A stretch of 59,934 nucleotides of DNA, from assembly GCA_030038235.1 (NCBI GenBank), contig JASHPE010000023.1, forward strand, positions 1 through 59,934. Reading direction: 5' to 3'. How positions within the stretch are numbered: the stretch's first letter is position 1; each line of letters opens with the position of its first letter. This document shows, piece after piece, positions 35,882 through 44,370 of this stretch. The notes beneath the pieces are model-generated. The model worked only from the letters and a program-made list of their open reading frames with translations. It had not been told where the DNA came from and ran no database searches. Position numbers and translations under genes: made by a program. This DNA is from Terriglobia bacterium. Lineage in GTDB: Bacteria > Acidobacteriota > Terriglobia > UBA7540.

Positions 35882-35902
35882 AATCCTCTGATCCCCCGGC
35901 GC

Positions 35903-36925
35903 TCAAGCGTCTGCTTTGCCGGCGCTCACCGGCGTCCTGTTCCACAATCGTTTGTGGACAACGGATTCCTGCGCTTCCAGGCTGAAGCCGGTATAGTCCG
36001 TGATCTTGTTGACGACGTACAGGGGCCGCGCCTTGATCTCCTCGTAGACGCGCCCGACGTACTCGCCGATGACTCCCATGAAGAAGAGCAGAATCCCGGC
36101 CAGGAACGTGATCAGAATGACCAAGGCCGTGAAGCCCTGTGGCGACCGCTTGAGAAACAGCTTGGCGTACAGCGAATAAATCGAAAAAAGAACCGATAGC
36201 CCCGTGGCCGAGGCGCCGAGCATGGTGGCGGCGCGCAGCGGGAGCGTGGAGAAGGCAAAAATGCCGTCCGAGGCCAGCCTCAGCAGCTTGAAGAGACCGT
36301 ACTTGCTCTCGCCGGCATGACGCTCGGCCCGCTCGATGGGCACGCCGATCTGCCGGAATCCGACCCAGCTCCTCAGGCCCCGCAGGTATCGGTGGTGCTC
36401 GGGCATCTGACGAAGCTGTTCGACCACACGCCGCGACATCAGCCCGAAATCGCCGGCATCAAGCGGCAGGCGCGTCTCCGAGAGCACGGACTGGAAGCGA
36501 TAGAAAAGGAAGTAGCACAAGCGAAGCGCCAGGCCCTCTTTTCGCGACGCACGCGTGGCATAGACCACATCGTAGCCGAGCCGATACTGCTCTACGAGCA
36601 GCGGAATTGCTTCCGGGACGTCCTGGAGGTCGCCGTCCATGAGAACCACCGCGTCACCCGAGACATGATCGAGCGCGGCCGTGAGGGCTGCCTGATGGCC
36701 GAAATTACGCGAGAGGGAGATGACGGTAATGCGCGCGTCGCGGTGTGCAGCATCTTCAAGAATTTCCGTCGAGCCGTCGGTGCTGCCGTCGTCCACGAAC
36801 AACATCTGGTGCGGTCCGCCCTCGAGATCATCGAGCGTCGCCGCCAGACGCCGCAGAAGCTCGGGCAACACGGCTTTTTCGTTGTGTATAGGCACTGCGA
36901 GGGAGAGATGGAATGAGGGGTTCAT
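35903..36925 (-). CDS. Polyprenyl-phosphate glycosyltransferase (GT2, DPM/GtrB-like)
   Basis: A 340-residue family-2 glycosyltransferase. The catalytic N-domain shows AVPIHNEKAVLPE near residue 10, FVDDGSTDGST near 43 and MDGDLQDVPE (D-x-D) near 96. The region GDFGLMSRR near 159, followed by FRQIGVPIERAERHAGESKYGL, is characteristic of enzymes that load a hexose onto polyprenyl phosphate. Two transmembrane helices near 228-310 anchor it. It overlaps the second methyltransferase by four bases, consistent with translational coupling. It likely supplies the lipid-linked sugar used by the GT-C-like proteins around it. The sugar is unknown. Confidence 0.93.
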   Translation of the reverse strand: MNPSFHLSLAVPIHNEKAVLPELLRRLAATLDDLEGGPHQMLFVDDGSTDGSTEILEDAAHRDARITVISLSRNFGHQAALTAALDHVSGDAVVLMDGDLQDVPEAIPLLVEQYRLGYDVVYATRASRKEGLALRLCYFLFYRFQSVLSETRLPLDAGDFGLMSRRVVEQLRQMPEHHRYLRGLRSWVGFRQIGVPIERAERHAGESKYGLFKLLRLASDGIFAFSTLPLRAATMLGASATGLSVLFSIYSLYAKLFLKRSPQGFTALVILITFLAGILLFFMGVIGEYVGRVYEEIKARPLYVVNKITDYTGFSLEAQESVVHKRLWNRTPVSAGKADA

Positions 36926-37524
36926 AGCTTTTTGCGTCCTTTGAAATAGACCATGTTCCAGAGCGTGGTTCCCAGGGCCTTCAACGGGTAAGGCTCAAGT
37001 AGGAGCGGCTTGAAGTGCCGGGAGAACATCGCCCGCCACTCTTCGAGGGGCCGGGGAAACTCGCCGCGGTCCATGCGGGCCAGGAACCGCGCCGCTGAAC
37101 GCTCCACCGGCAGCACCAGTTCCAGAATGTGCACGTGTCCGTCGTCGGCCAGCAGGCCGTTGAGATGAGCCAGAATCCTCTCTGCGTTGAAGTTGTCGAT
37201 GTGGTGAAGGAAGCTGTTCACCAGAATGAAGTCGAAGCGCTCGGTCTCCTGCACTTGGTAGCGCGTAACATCCGCTACGACGAAGTTCCGTTTGTGACGT
37301 CGTCGCGCGGATTCGATGTAGTCGCGATTGCAGTCGAGACCAAGATAATCAGCGCCTTCGAAGTGATGCGTGTTCGTCCCGGGACCACACCCCACGTCGA
37401 GAACGCGCCTCACGCGATCGAGATCGTTGTGGGCGAGTACGGGTGAGAACTTATCTTCGGCGAAAGGGGCTTGCCAGATCCGGTAAGGCAACTCGTGTTC
37501 GATGATGCGCTCGCTGAGTCCCAT
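36922..37524 (-). CDS. Class I SAM-dependent methyltransferase (second)
   Basis: A 200-residue methyltransferase with motif I RRVLDVGCGPGTNTHHF (about residues 39-55) and GADYLGLDCNRDYIE. A partial acidic pocket near VVADVTRYQV and IHHIDNF-like helix contacts around 98-114 follow. It is shorter than the first methyltransferase, and its C-terminus ends in a basic KGRKKL. It starts five bases after the stop of the GT-C-like gene and overlaps the GT2 gene. This is the operon order expected for glycan or lipid modification. Acceptor unknown. Confidence 0.9.
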   Translation of the reverse strand: MGLSERIIEHELPYRIWQAPFAEDKFSPVLAHNDLDRVRRVLDVGCGPGTNTHHFEGADYLGLDCNRDYIESARRRHKRNFVVADVTRYQVQETERFDFILVNSFLHHIDNFNAERILAHLNGLLADDGHVHILELVLPVERSAARFLARMDRGEFPRPLEEWRAMFSRHFKPLLLEPYPLKALGTTLWNMVYFKGRKKL

Positions 37525-37529
37525 AGTTC

Positions 37530-39296
37530 CTAAGGCCGTTCCGGCTTCGCTGTCGATGCTGTGGCGTCTTGGGTGAGCGTGACGCCATAGGGCTCGACTC
37601 TCGGAGGAGTGGCGTCCGCCTCAACCAGCCACACGCGGCGGTCTTTGAAATAACGCGTGAGCTCCCGGTTCTGGTCCGGTCCCATGTCGCGCGCGAAGAT
37701 CACTTTGGCGCCGTCGATGTCAGCCCCGTTGTACACCCATTCGTGAAAATAGATATCGTGATCCGGACGGTAACGCACGATCGCGAGCTGCGGCCCCGGG
37801 TAAGACTCAAGCTGCGCCATGACTGCGGCGCGTTCCCGATTCGCCGGGCCTGGGGAGCACCAGGTCGGTTCAGTGGATTGTCCGGAGGGCCACTCCGGAC
37901 ACGCGAGCGAGCGCGACGTACCGGCCACGACGTGAATGATCGCCAAAAGCAGGCAGACGGCCGGAATGGCTCGCGTGAGGAAGACGCCGGTCGGTTTTCC
38001 GCGCCACTCGAGCGAGCGCACGCGGCGCATCGCGATCAGGACCAGCGCTACGACTGCGCAGGTGATTGGCGCGAGGTAGTGGGGATTGCTCCAGACCGGC
38101 AGCATGGATCCCAGGACGACGGAACCGCAAATCTGCATCAGAAAGCGCGTTGGACGGCCGACCCGGCGCCATGAGAAGCCGTAAGGGAGCGTGGCCAATG
38201 CCAGGACGAAAGGGAGAGTCAGCACCGGCCCCAGAAAAAAACTCCACGCCTGCGCCAAGCCTACGGATTCGATTCCCAGCATGCCCCCGAGAGAGTGCGA
38301 TAGACGGTAACGATCGAGCGCCATCCCCAGATAGAGGTTGCGCATGTCGGCATGATGATAAACCGGCGTGGCGCGCAGCGCCTGCCAGGGGAAGTAGGGC
38401 ACAGGGTTGTAGGCGTGCACGTTCACGAGGTAAGGTGGCGTCAGAAAGTTTCCGGTTGTCCTCCAGAAGTAATAGGCCATTCCGCCGGCCGTTAGAATCG
38501 CCATGACGACCAAAGGCGCTCCGATACGAATCGCGGCGAGTTTCAGATCTTGCGGCTTGAGCCGGGCAAGCCAAAACAAAAGCACAACCAGAACCGGCAA
38601 TCCGAAGAATGCTCCCTCGTAGGGCCGGCTGTTGGCGATAAGGGCGAATCCGAGTCCCATGAGCAAGGCATCGCGCATGTCCCGCGACTGCCGGATACGA
38701 GGCAGCGCTCCCAACACCAGGGCTCCGCCAATCGCGGTCACCGCCCCACCCCAATAGCTGTTAGCCCAGTAGCTGAAGGTTCCGAGGCGAATGACGGCCA
38801 GGAATCCTCCCAGCAATGCCCAGCCCGGCGGTAACCACCCTTGCAGCATCCAGCAGATCGCGGCACACATGATACCGGCGCTCAGCCACACGCCCCAGAA
38901 CGGATGTCCGAAGACGACCTGTCCGAGGGCCAGGATCAGCCCTTGAGCCGGGTAGAACATGGCTGTGTAGGTCGGCTGCCAGATGATGTGGAAGCTCTCG
39001 AAATGGACCCACATCGCGTGCGTCGGATTGGTCAGACGCCCGTGGGCGAAAGTGTCGCCGAGCAGCAAGTAGCCGAATTCGTCGTGGATGGCCGGCGCAG
39101 GCACACCCAGCACCGGCAGAACCGCTAATCTTGCCGCCAGGGCGCTCAGGCCCACAACAACGACAGCAAGTCCGCGTCGTTCGGCCAGCTTCGAGAGGAC
39201 TTCCTCAGAACGGCCAAGCCAGGGCGAGCCCGCGCCAGGAAAGGCAACGGCAACAATGACGGCAGCAGCCACGAGACAACACTCAACAAGAAACAT
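37530..39296 (-). CDS. GT-C-like membrane protein (588 residues)
   Basis: The first gene of the minus-strand glycan operon. From ATG 39296 it encodes about 588 residues with roughly twelve hydrophobic helices, and a soluble periplasmic C-domain (about 450-585) with PDHDIYFHEWVYNGADID and FARDMGPDQNRELTRYF. Its first loop, HDEFGYLLLGDTFAHGRLTNP, is acidic, as in GT-C transferases. A longer start at 39332 is open, but the ATG is preferred by the hydrophobic start MFLVECCLVAAAV. Predicted to transfer a lipid-linked sugar across the membrane face. It lies about 380 bp from the flp1 pilin gene in the opposite direction, leaving a shared promoter region. Confidence 0.82.
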   Translation of the reverse strand: MFLVECCLVAAAVIVAVAFPGAGSPWLGRSEEVLSKLAERRGLAVVVVGLSALAARLAVLPVLGVPAPAIHDEFGYLLLGDTFAHGRLTNPTHAMWVHFESFHIIWQPTYTAMFYPAQGLILALGQVVFGHPFWGVWLSAGIMCAAICWMLQGWLPPGWALLGGFLAVIRLGTFSYWANSYWGGAVTAIGGALVLGALPRIRQSRDMRDALLMGLGFALIANSRPYEGAFFGLPVLVVLLFWLARLKPQDLKLAAIRIGAPLVVMAILTAGGMAYYFWRTTGNFLTPPYLVNVHAYNPVPYFPWQALRATPVYHHADMRNLYLGMALDRYRLSHSLGGMLGIESVGLAQAWSFFLGPVLTLPFVLALATLPYGFSWRRVGRPTRFLMQICGSVVLGSMLPVWSNPHYLAPITCAVVALVLIAMRRVRSLEWRGKPTGVFLTRAIPAVCLLLAIIHVVAGTSRSLACPEWPSGQSTEPTWCSPGPANRERAAVMAQLESYPGPQLAIVRYRPDHDIYFHEWVYNGADIDGAKVIFARDMGPDQNRELTRYFKDRRVWLVEADATPPRVEPYGVTLTQDATASTAKPERP

Positions 39297-39589
39297 GGTC
39301 GTTTGGCCCTCGCAATCCAGCTGCAAAACCACTCATCTGGGTGGAGATGGGGTCCAATTCACAGAATCATGTGCTGGAGTGGGGTGTTGGCGTTCAGAGG
39401 TGAACCGGCTCGGGTTAGAGGCGCGTAGGCGAGTCAACCAGTCGTCACTATAAGGTGCAACGCCTTGGCCTCAAGGTCAACAAAAAGTGACTCTCTTGTA
39501 GGCCGCCGGCCAGCGGGTCGCGAGTTTGCCGGCGCCGAAAGGCCACCCAAGTGGTTGATTTTGCGGGCCTGGGGTCGCCCGGTTTTCTT

Positions 39590-39605
39590 TGGCATGCCGA
39601 ATGCT
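39590..39605 (+). promoter_or_regulatory. Sigma-54-like promoter candidate for flp1
   Basis: TGGCATGCCGAATGCT contains GG (39591-39592) and GC (39603-39604) separated by exactly ten bases, and the TGGCA and TGC parts match the -24/-12 consensus. It lies about 70 bases before the first pilin ATG at 39676. No activator site was identified nearby; a sigma-54 activator gene exists 12 kb away. Tentative. Confidence 0.35.
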
Positions 39606-39675
39606 TTACGAAGCGCGGGGCTGAGGATGACGCCGAGCGTCATAAAAAACCTTGACGGATGTGGAGGGCGTACGA

Positions 39676-39846
39676 ATGAAGAGCTTTTTGACGAGACTGT
39701 GGCAGGAAGAAGAAGGACAGGACCTGACGGAATACGGACTGCTTCTGGTTCTGGTGGCGCTGGCGGCAATCACTTCGATGAGCACGCTTGCCAATGCAAT
39801 CAAGACCGTTTTCAGCACCGCAGCGGCAAACCTGAGCGCCAGCTAG
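39676..39846 (+). CDS. flp: Flp/Fap-type pilin, first copy
   Basis: A 56-residue Flp pilin. GGAGGG lies seven bases before ATG 39676. The prepilin segment WQEEEGQDLTEYGLLLV gives the Gly/Gln-x-x-x-x-Glu-Tyr cleavage pattern used by CpaA-type peptidases. It is followed by a hydrophobic helix and a short tail ending NLSAS. The frame open upstream (39652) lacks function. A second pilin follows 143 bases later. It should polymerise into the Tad pilus. Confidence 0.93.
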   Translation: MKSFLTRLWQEEEGQDLTEYGLLLVLVALAAITSMSTLANAIKTVFSTAAANLSAS

Positions 39847-39866
39847 TGCGCTGTAAGTTCGCGAAT

Positions 39867-39909
39867 CTCCCTGGTTGCAAAATGCAAGGCAATGCCCGCA
39901 ACCAGGGAG
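39867..39909 (+). terminator. Hairpin between the two pilin genes
   Basis: A perfect 12-bp stem (CTCCCTGGTTGC at 39867-39878 with GCAACCAGGGAG at 39898-39909) has a 19-base loop. It is 20 bases after the first pilin stop. There is no T-run, so it is more likely a partial terminator or an RNA-stability element that keeps pilin mRNA in excess of downstream genes. Confidence 0.6.
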
Positions 39910-39988
39910 TTCCCGCGAGACTCGGAAATCACAATGCGCGCCACTGCTTCCTGCGCGCGCGTCTGACGGCCAGAGAGGGATCGGCAGA

Positions 39989-40159
39989 ATGAGACAAGTT
40001 CTTCGTCGCTTGTGGTATGAGGAAGAAGGTCAGGACCTCACAGAGTACGCTCTGGTGATCGTTCTGATAGCGCTGGCGTCCGTGGCCGCCATGAACAGTC
40101 TGGCTAACGGCATCCAGAATGTGTTTAATACCGCGGCTAACAATTTGAGCGTCAGCTAG
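39989..40159 (+). CDS. flp: Flp/Fap-type pilin, second copy
   Basis: A 56-residue pilin paralogous to the first, from ATG 39989 (GAGAGGGA about nine bases before). The prepilin site is YEEEGQDLTEYALVIVLI, with the same cleavage pattern. The helix and tail (NGIQNVFNTAANNLSVS) are similar but diverged. Two pilins in one Tad locus may be major and minor forms. Its upstream frame (to 39875) crosses the hairpin region and is rejected. Confidence 0.92.
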   Translation: MRQVLRRLWYEEEGQDLTEYALVIVLIALASVAAMNSLANGIQNVFNTAANNLSVS

Positions 40160-40333
40160 GCTTCCAAGACTTGAGTTGGACTCACAGCCGCATTAACCGG
40201 GGAGACCGCGGCGCGCAAGAGCGTTATGGGGTGGCGCGTTGCGCGTTGCGGGCTCTGGACTCACAATCCCTTTCCTTTTCAGCACCCCCAGAACAATTCA
40301 GCTAGTCGGACCTGTACCGGAGGAGTTCGCTGA

Positions 40334-40888
40334 ATGGCCGAGGCCTTTTGGAAAGACTTCGCAATCTCGATACTGGCGCTGCTTTTCACCGGCTGGGCCG
40401 GATGGCTGGACTGGCGGACGCGGCGTATTCCGAATTGGTTGACGGTGCCCACGCTGCTCGCGGGCCTCGCCGTCAACACCCTCCTTTTTGGTTGGGCCGG
40501 CGCCAAGTCGGGCCTGGAGGGCGCCGGCCTTGGCCTTGGCCTGTTGTTGCCGTTCGTCCTGGCGCGAGGTCTGGGAGCCGGCGACTGGAAATTGATGGGA
40601 GCGCTCGGAGCTTTGCTCGGCCCGCAGAAATTCGTTGCGGTGTTGCTCGGCACAGTTTTTATTGCCGGCATTATGGCGGTTATGGAAATGGTGCGCAGGC
40701 ACCGTGTGAAAGAGACTCTGGCGAACACGCTGGTGCTGATCCATGCCTTCGCCACGTTCGGACTGCGCCCCAAGAAGGAAAACATCACTCTCGACAACCC
40801 GGGCTTGATGGCGCAGCCGTTTGGGGTTGCGGCGGCGCTGGCGATGGTTATCTTCTTCTGCGCGCAGTCGGCCCTGAGGGCAATCTGA
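40334..40888 (+). CDS. cpaA: Prepilin peptidase, CpaA/TadV type (A24)
   Basis: A 184-residue membrane aspartyl protease of the A24 family. The two catalytic aspartates are Asp26 in WLDWRTRRIPN and Asp84 in GAGDWKLMGA (GxGD motif). It lacks the methyltransferase half of PilD, as usual for Tad systems. Four to five helices span the rest. GGAGGAG lies seven bases before ATG 40334. It should cleave both Flp prepilins just upstream. It begins the assembly-gene block and is followed by CpaB after 23 bases. Confidence 0.93.
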   Translation: MAEAFWKDFAISILALLFTGWAGWLDWRTRRIPNWLTVPTLLAGLAVNTLLFGWAGAKSGLEGAGLGLGLLLPFVLARGLGAGDWKLMGALGALLGPQKFVAVLLGTVFIAGIMAVMEMVRRHRVKETLANTLVLIHAFATFGLRPKKENITLDNPGLMAQPFGVAAALAMVIFFCAQSALRAI

Positions 40889-40911
40889 ACCTGAGAATGG
40901 GATAAGAGACC

Positions 40912-41751
40912 ATGAACAAGAACCGCATCTTGATCGGAATGGCAGTGGCGCTGGTGATCGGCTTCCTCACGAGCCGGTACGTCTATCGCGAGATCACGGT
41001 GGCGTCCACTGTGAAGACCGTCAAAACGAGCCAATTGGTTGTTGCCAGCGTTTCGATGCCGCTCGGTACCCGCTTGCAGGCCAGCCAGCTTGCCGTTGTA
41101 GAGTGGCCGAGTAGCGCTCCTCTGCCCGGTTCATTCAGTCGCGTTGAAGACTGTGTGGGACGCGCGCTGCTGACTAACATCGTACCGAACGAGCCCATCC
41201 TGGATCATAAGCTGGCGCCGCGCGAATCCGGAGCTGGTCTCCCCGCGGTAATTCCGGAAGGCATGAGAGCGGTGTCCGTGCGTGTGGACGACGTCGTCGA
41301 CGTGGCGGGCTTTGTGGTTGCAGGCACCATGGTGGATGTGCTCGCCACGGGCGATCCTGGCGGTACCAATGGCGGCGACGTTCTGACCCGCACCATCCTC
41401 GAGGACGTGAGGGTGCTGGCCGCCGGCCAACAAATCACTCAGGACAAAGAGGGCAAGCCGCAGACGGTGACGGTAGTCACGCTTCTCGTGGACCCCGACC
41501 AGGCGAATCGGCTTACGCTGGCGAGCAACGAAGGACGGCTGCGCCTTGCTTTGCGCAATACGATCGACACCAAGCAACTGCAGCCTGCGCCGGTCTTCCG
41601 CAGCACGGTGTTCAATGGACAACCGCCCGCGAAACCCAGGCCCGTCGCCGTGAAGCACGCGGCAGCGCCGAAGCCGCTCGTCGAGCCTTCTTACACCGTG
41701 GAAGTCATCACGGGCGATAAGACAGAAACGCAGAGTTTCGTGGTGAAGTAG
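40912..41751 (+). CDS. cpaB: Flp pilus assembly protein CpaB/RcpC
   Basis: A 279-residue periplasmic Tad component anchored by an N-terminal helix (residues about 6-22). The SAF-like domain begins near TSQLVVASVSMPLGTRL (about 40-56). The RcpC core PEGMRAVSVRVDDVVDVAGFVVAGTMVDVLAT is near 117-148, with VTVVTLLVDPDQANRLTLAS near 183-202. CpaB normally works with the outer-membrane secretin CpaC, but no secretin gene follows; a 117-bp gap leads straight to cpaE. The C-terminal tail (225-279) is Pro/Lys-rich and variable. Confidence 0.93.
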   Translation: MNKNRILIGMAVALVIGFLTSRYVYREITVASTVKTVKTSQLVVASVSMPLGTRLQASQLAVVEWPSSAPLPGSFSRVEDCVGRALLTNIVPNEPILDHKLAPRESGAGLPAVIPEGMRAVSVRVDDVVDVAGFVVAGTMVDVLATGDPGGTNGGDVLTRTILEDVRVLAAGQQITQDKEGKPQTVTVVTLLVDPDQANRLTLASNEGRLRLALRNTIDTKQLQPAPVFRSTVFNGQPPAKPRPVAVKHAAAPKPLVEPSYTVEVITGDKTETQSFVVK

Positions 41752-41868
41752 GCGGTTACCCCGGCCTCCGCTCCCTCTACTCATGCATCAGGCGGCGGTC
41801 AGTAAATGGAAAGCTGGAGGCGGGCGTGTCGAGGATGGAGATTTGAGAGGCTGTCGAGGTAATTTGCT

Positions 41869-43038
41869 ATGTTGACGGCGGCTGTCGCGGCCTCCAACCC
41901 GGAAAACAGCGGTTATCTGCGGGCCTGTCTTCAGCAGACCGGGTTCATTCAGTCGGTCGCGGAGTGGGGCATTTCGAGCGAACAATACCCGGCGCCAGGC
42001 GAATCGGTTCCCGACATGGTGTTGCTCGAACTTGGCGCCAGCGCTGAAGCCTGTTTCGCCTTTTCCGCCCACCTCCGGCGGCTGCGGCCCTCGGTGTGCA
42101 CCATGGTGTGCTCCGCCAAAGAGCCGCGTCCCGAAGTGTTGATTGAAGCGATGCGCAACGGCGTACGCGAGTTCCTGGGACAGCCGGTTGACCCGCAGGT
42201 GCTGCAGGGGGCGATCGAGCGCCTGATTCAGGAGCGCGGCAATGCAGACGGCCAGCCGGAGGAAAAGCTGGTTGTCGTGATGGGCTCGAAGGGCGGCGTC
42301 GGGACAACGACGATCACGGTGAATCTCGGCGTTCAGATCGCTCAGGTCAGCAAGAAACGGGTTCTGTTCCTCGATTTTGGACGGCCGGTGGGGCACGCCT
42401 CCGTGATGCTCGACCTGCAGCCCCGCTTCTCAGTCGTGGATGCTGTGGACAACCTGCAACGTCTGGACGCGCATTTCCTGGCGGGCTTGCTGACCCGGCA
42501 CGACAGCGGACTTGAAGTCCTGGCCGGCACCTCCAATGCGGACCTCTGGGCGAAACTCTCGGCGCGGGCCCTTTCGCGCATCGTGAACGTGGCCCAGGGA
42601 AGCAGCGATTTTGTGCTCATGGACTTGGGCTCGGTCTACCCGTGGGAGTGGAATGTCGCGCTAAAAACGGCCCGCATGGTGATGGTGGTCACCGAGGCCA
42701 ATGTCCCGGGTCTTTGGACGCTCGAAAAGCAGCTCACCGCGCTTGCTTCGAGCGGAATTGATCCGCAGCGATTGCGCGTGGTCGTGAACCGCTGGCATAA
42801 GACCGACGAAGAAGCCCTTAAATCCGTGGAAAAGAGGATCAAGTGCGGTGTTTATGCCCGGCTGCCCAACGATTTCCGGCAGGTTAGCGAATCGATCAAC
42901 TTGGGCACTCCGCTTTCCCGAAACCACAATGACCCGCTGACCACGAAGTATCGCCAAATCGCCGCGGAAATAGCCGGAATTCCTGTGGAAGCGAAGCCCA
43001 AAGGCAAGGCGTTATTCGGTTTGCTTTCCGGACGTTGA
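41869..43038 (+). CDS. cpaE: Tad pilus ATPase-like CpaE/TadZ
   Basis: A 389-residue polar-localisation and assembly factor. GAGGTAA precedes ATG 41869 by about eight bases. The first 125 residues form a receiver-like domain without a clear phospho-Asp. The ParA/MinD-type P-loop domain follows, with the deviant Walker A GSKGGVGTTT near 139-148. Further segments are VLFLDFGRPVGHASVM, and MDLGSVYPWEWNVALKTA near 246. The active-site pattern is typical of TadZ (Gly-rich, weak hydrolysis). It sits where the secretin gene is usually found in other loci, directly behind cpaB. Confidence 0.93.
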   Translation: MLTAAVAASNPENSGYLRACLQQTGFIQSVAEWGISSEQYPAPGESVPDMVLLELGASAEACFAFSAHLRRLRPSVCTMVCSAKEPRPEVLIEAMRNGVREFLGQPVDPQVLQGAIERLIQERGNADGQPEEKLVVVMGSKGGVGTTTITVNLGVQIAQVSKKRVLFLDFGRPVGHASVMLDLQPRFSVVDAVDNLQRLDAHFLAGLLTRHDSGLEVLAGTSNADLWAKLSARALSRIVNVAQGSSDFVLMDLGSVYPWEWNVALKTARMVMVVTEANVPGLWTLEKQLTALASSGIDPQRLRVVVNRWHKTDEEALKSVEKRIKCGVYARLPNDFRQVSESINLGTPLSRNHNDPLTTKYRQIAAEIAGIPVEAKPKGKALFGLLSGR

Positions 43039-43059
43039 CAGCACGAGGTTAATTGAAAC

Positions 43060-44361
43060 ATGGCAACCGTTTTGACGGCCGCCACAAGGTCGGACTTTAA
43101 CACGGTAAAGGTCGCGATCCATCGCAAGCTGATCTCCAGGCTTAACCTCGATCGTGTCGCCGAGCTTGGACGCGAGGCGGCGCGCGCGGAAGTGGGACGG
43201 ATCGTCGAGGAGCTGGCCGCGACCGATAACACTCCCATGACCCTGCAGGAGAGGGAGCGCCTCTCGCAGGAGGTCCTGGACGAAGTCTTCGGGTTGGGAC
43301 CGCTTGAGCCCTTGCTGAGGGACTCGTCGGTGTCCGACATTCTGGTGAACACCCACAACCGGGTTTACGTGGAGCGTAATGGCCTGCTTGAGAGAACCAG
43401 CGTGCAGTTTCGCGACGACGCCCATCTCATGGCCATCATCGATCGCATCGTTTCGGCAGTCGGCCGGCGCGTGGATGAGTCGTCGCCCATGGTGGACGCG
43501 CGTCTGACGGATGGGTCGCGCGTGAATGCCATTATTCCGCCTCTGGCGATTGACGGACCGTGCCTTTCCATTCGCCGTTTTGGGGCTGATCCGCTGACGG
43601 CCGAGAACCTGGTGCGGAACAAATCGCTGACTACCGAAATGCTGGAACTCCTGCGGGGCTGCGTTTACGCCCGCCTCAATGTCCTGGTCTCCGGTGGCAC
43701 GGGCGCGGGCAAAACGACACTACTGAATGTTCTGTCCTCGTTTATTTCCGACCGTGAGCGCATTGTCACGATCGAGGACGCTGCCGAGTTGGCCCTTCAT
43801 CAGGAGCACGTCGTCCGTCTGGAGACTCGCCCTCCCAACGTCGAAGGCAAAGGAGCGGTGCGGCAACGCCAACTCGTAATCAACAGCCTCCGGATGCGCC
43901 CCGACCGGGTGATCCTGGGCGAGGTTCGCGGCGAAGAAGCCCTCGATATGCTGCAGGCGATGAATACAGGCCACGACGGTTCGCTTGCCACGATTCACGC
44001 CAACACTCCACGGGACGCGCTTGGCCGTCTGGAGACCATGGTGGCGATGGCGAATCTGAATATTCCGGAGGCCGCCATCCGCCGGCAGATCGCTTCCGCC
44101 ATCAATGTGGTCGTGCAGGTCACGCGCTTGAGCGATGGAAAGCGGAAGATCACCACCCTTGCCGAGGTTACAGGCATGGAAGGCGAGGTGGTCACGATGC
44201 AGGACATCTTTGCCTTCCGAAAGATGGGCATCGGCGAGAAAGGTGAAGTGCTGGGTGACTTCATCCCTACCGGGATCCGGCCGAAATTTGCCGAGCGGCT
44301 TTTCCTCGCCGGGATTCGTCTGCCGATGGGCATGTTCGAGCACCCGCAGGCGCGGGTCTGA
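43060..44361 (+). CDS. cpaF: Tad secretion ATPase CpaF/TadA
   Basis: A 433-residue type II/IV secretion ATPase powering pilus assembly. The N-terminal domain (about 20-120) is helical with [11 protein letters not shown]. The Walker A is [12 protein letters not shown] near 212-223. The Walker B and Asp/His boxes appear in [13 protein letters not shown] (about 233) and [23 protein letters not shown] (about 285-307), followed by an arginine-rich tail region. It has ordinary size and all catalytic elements. Spacing to cpaE (21 bp) and TadB (9 bp) shows it is in the operon. Confidence 0.96.
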   Translation: MATVLTAATRSDFNTVKVAIHRKLISRLNLDRVAELGREAARAEVGRIVEELAATDNTPMTLQERERLSQEVLDEVFGLGPLEPLLRDSSVSDILVNTHNRVYVERNGLLERTSVQFRDDAHLMAIIDRIVSAVGRRVDESSPMVDARLTDGSRVNAIIPPLAIDGPCLSIRRFGADPLTAENLVRNKSLTTEMLELLRGCVYARLNVLVSGGTGAGKTTLLNVLSSFISDRERIVTIEDAAELALHQEHVVRLETRPPNVEGKGAVRQRQLVINSLRMRPDRVILGEVRGEEALDMLQAMNTGHDGSLATIHANTPRDALGRLETMVAMANLNIPEAAIRRQIASAINVVVQVTRLSDGKRKITTLAEVTGMEGEVVTMQDIFAFRKMGIGEKGEVLGDFIPTGIRPKFAERLFLAGIRLPMGMFEHPQARV

Positions 44362-44370
44362 GGAGCTGAA

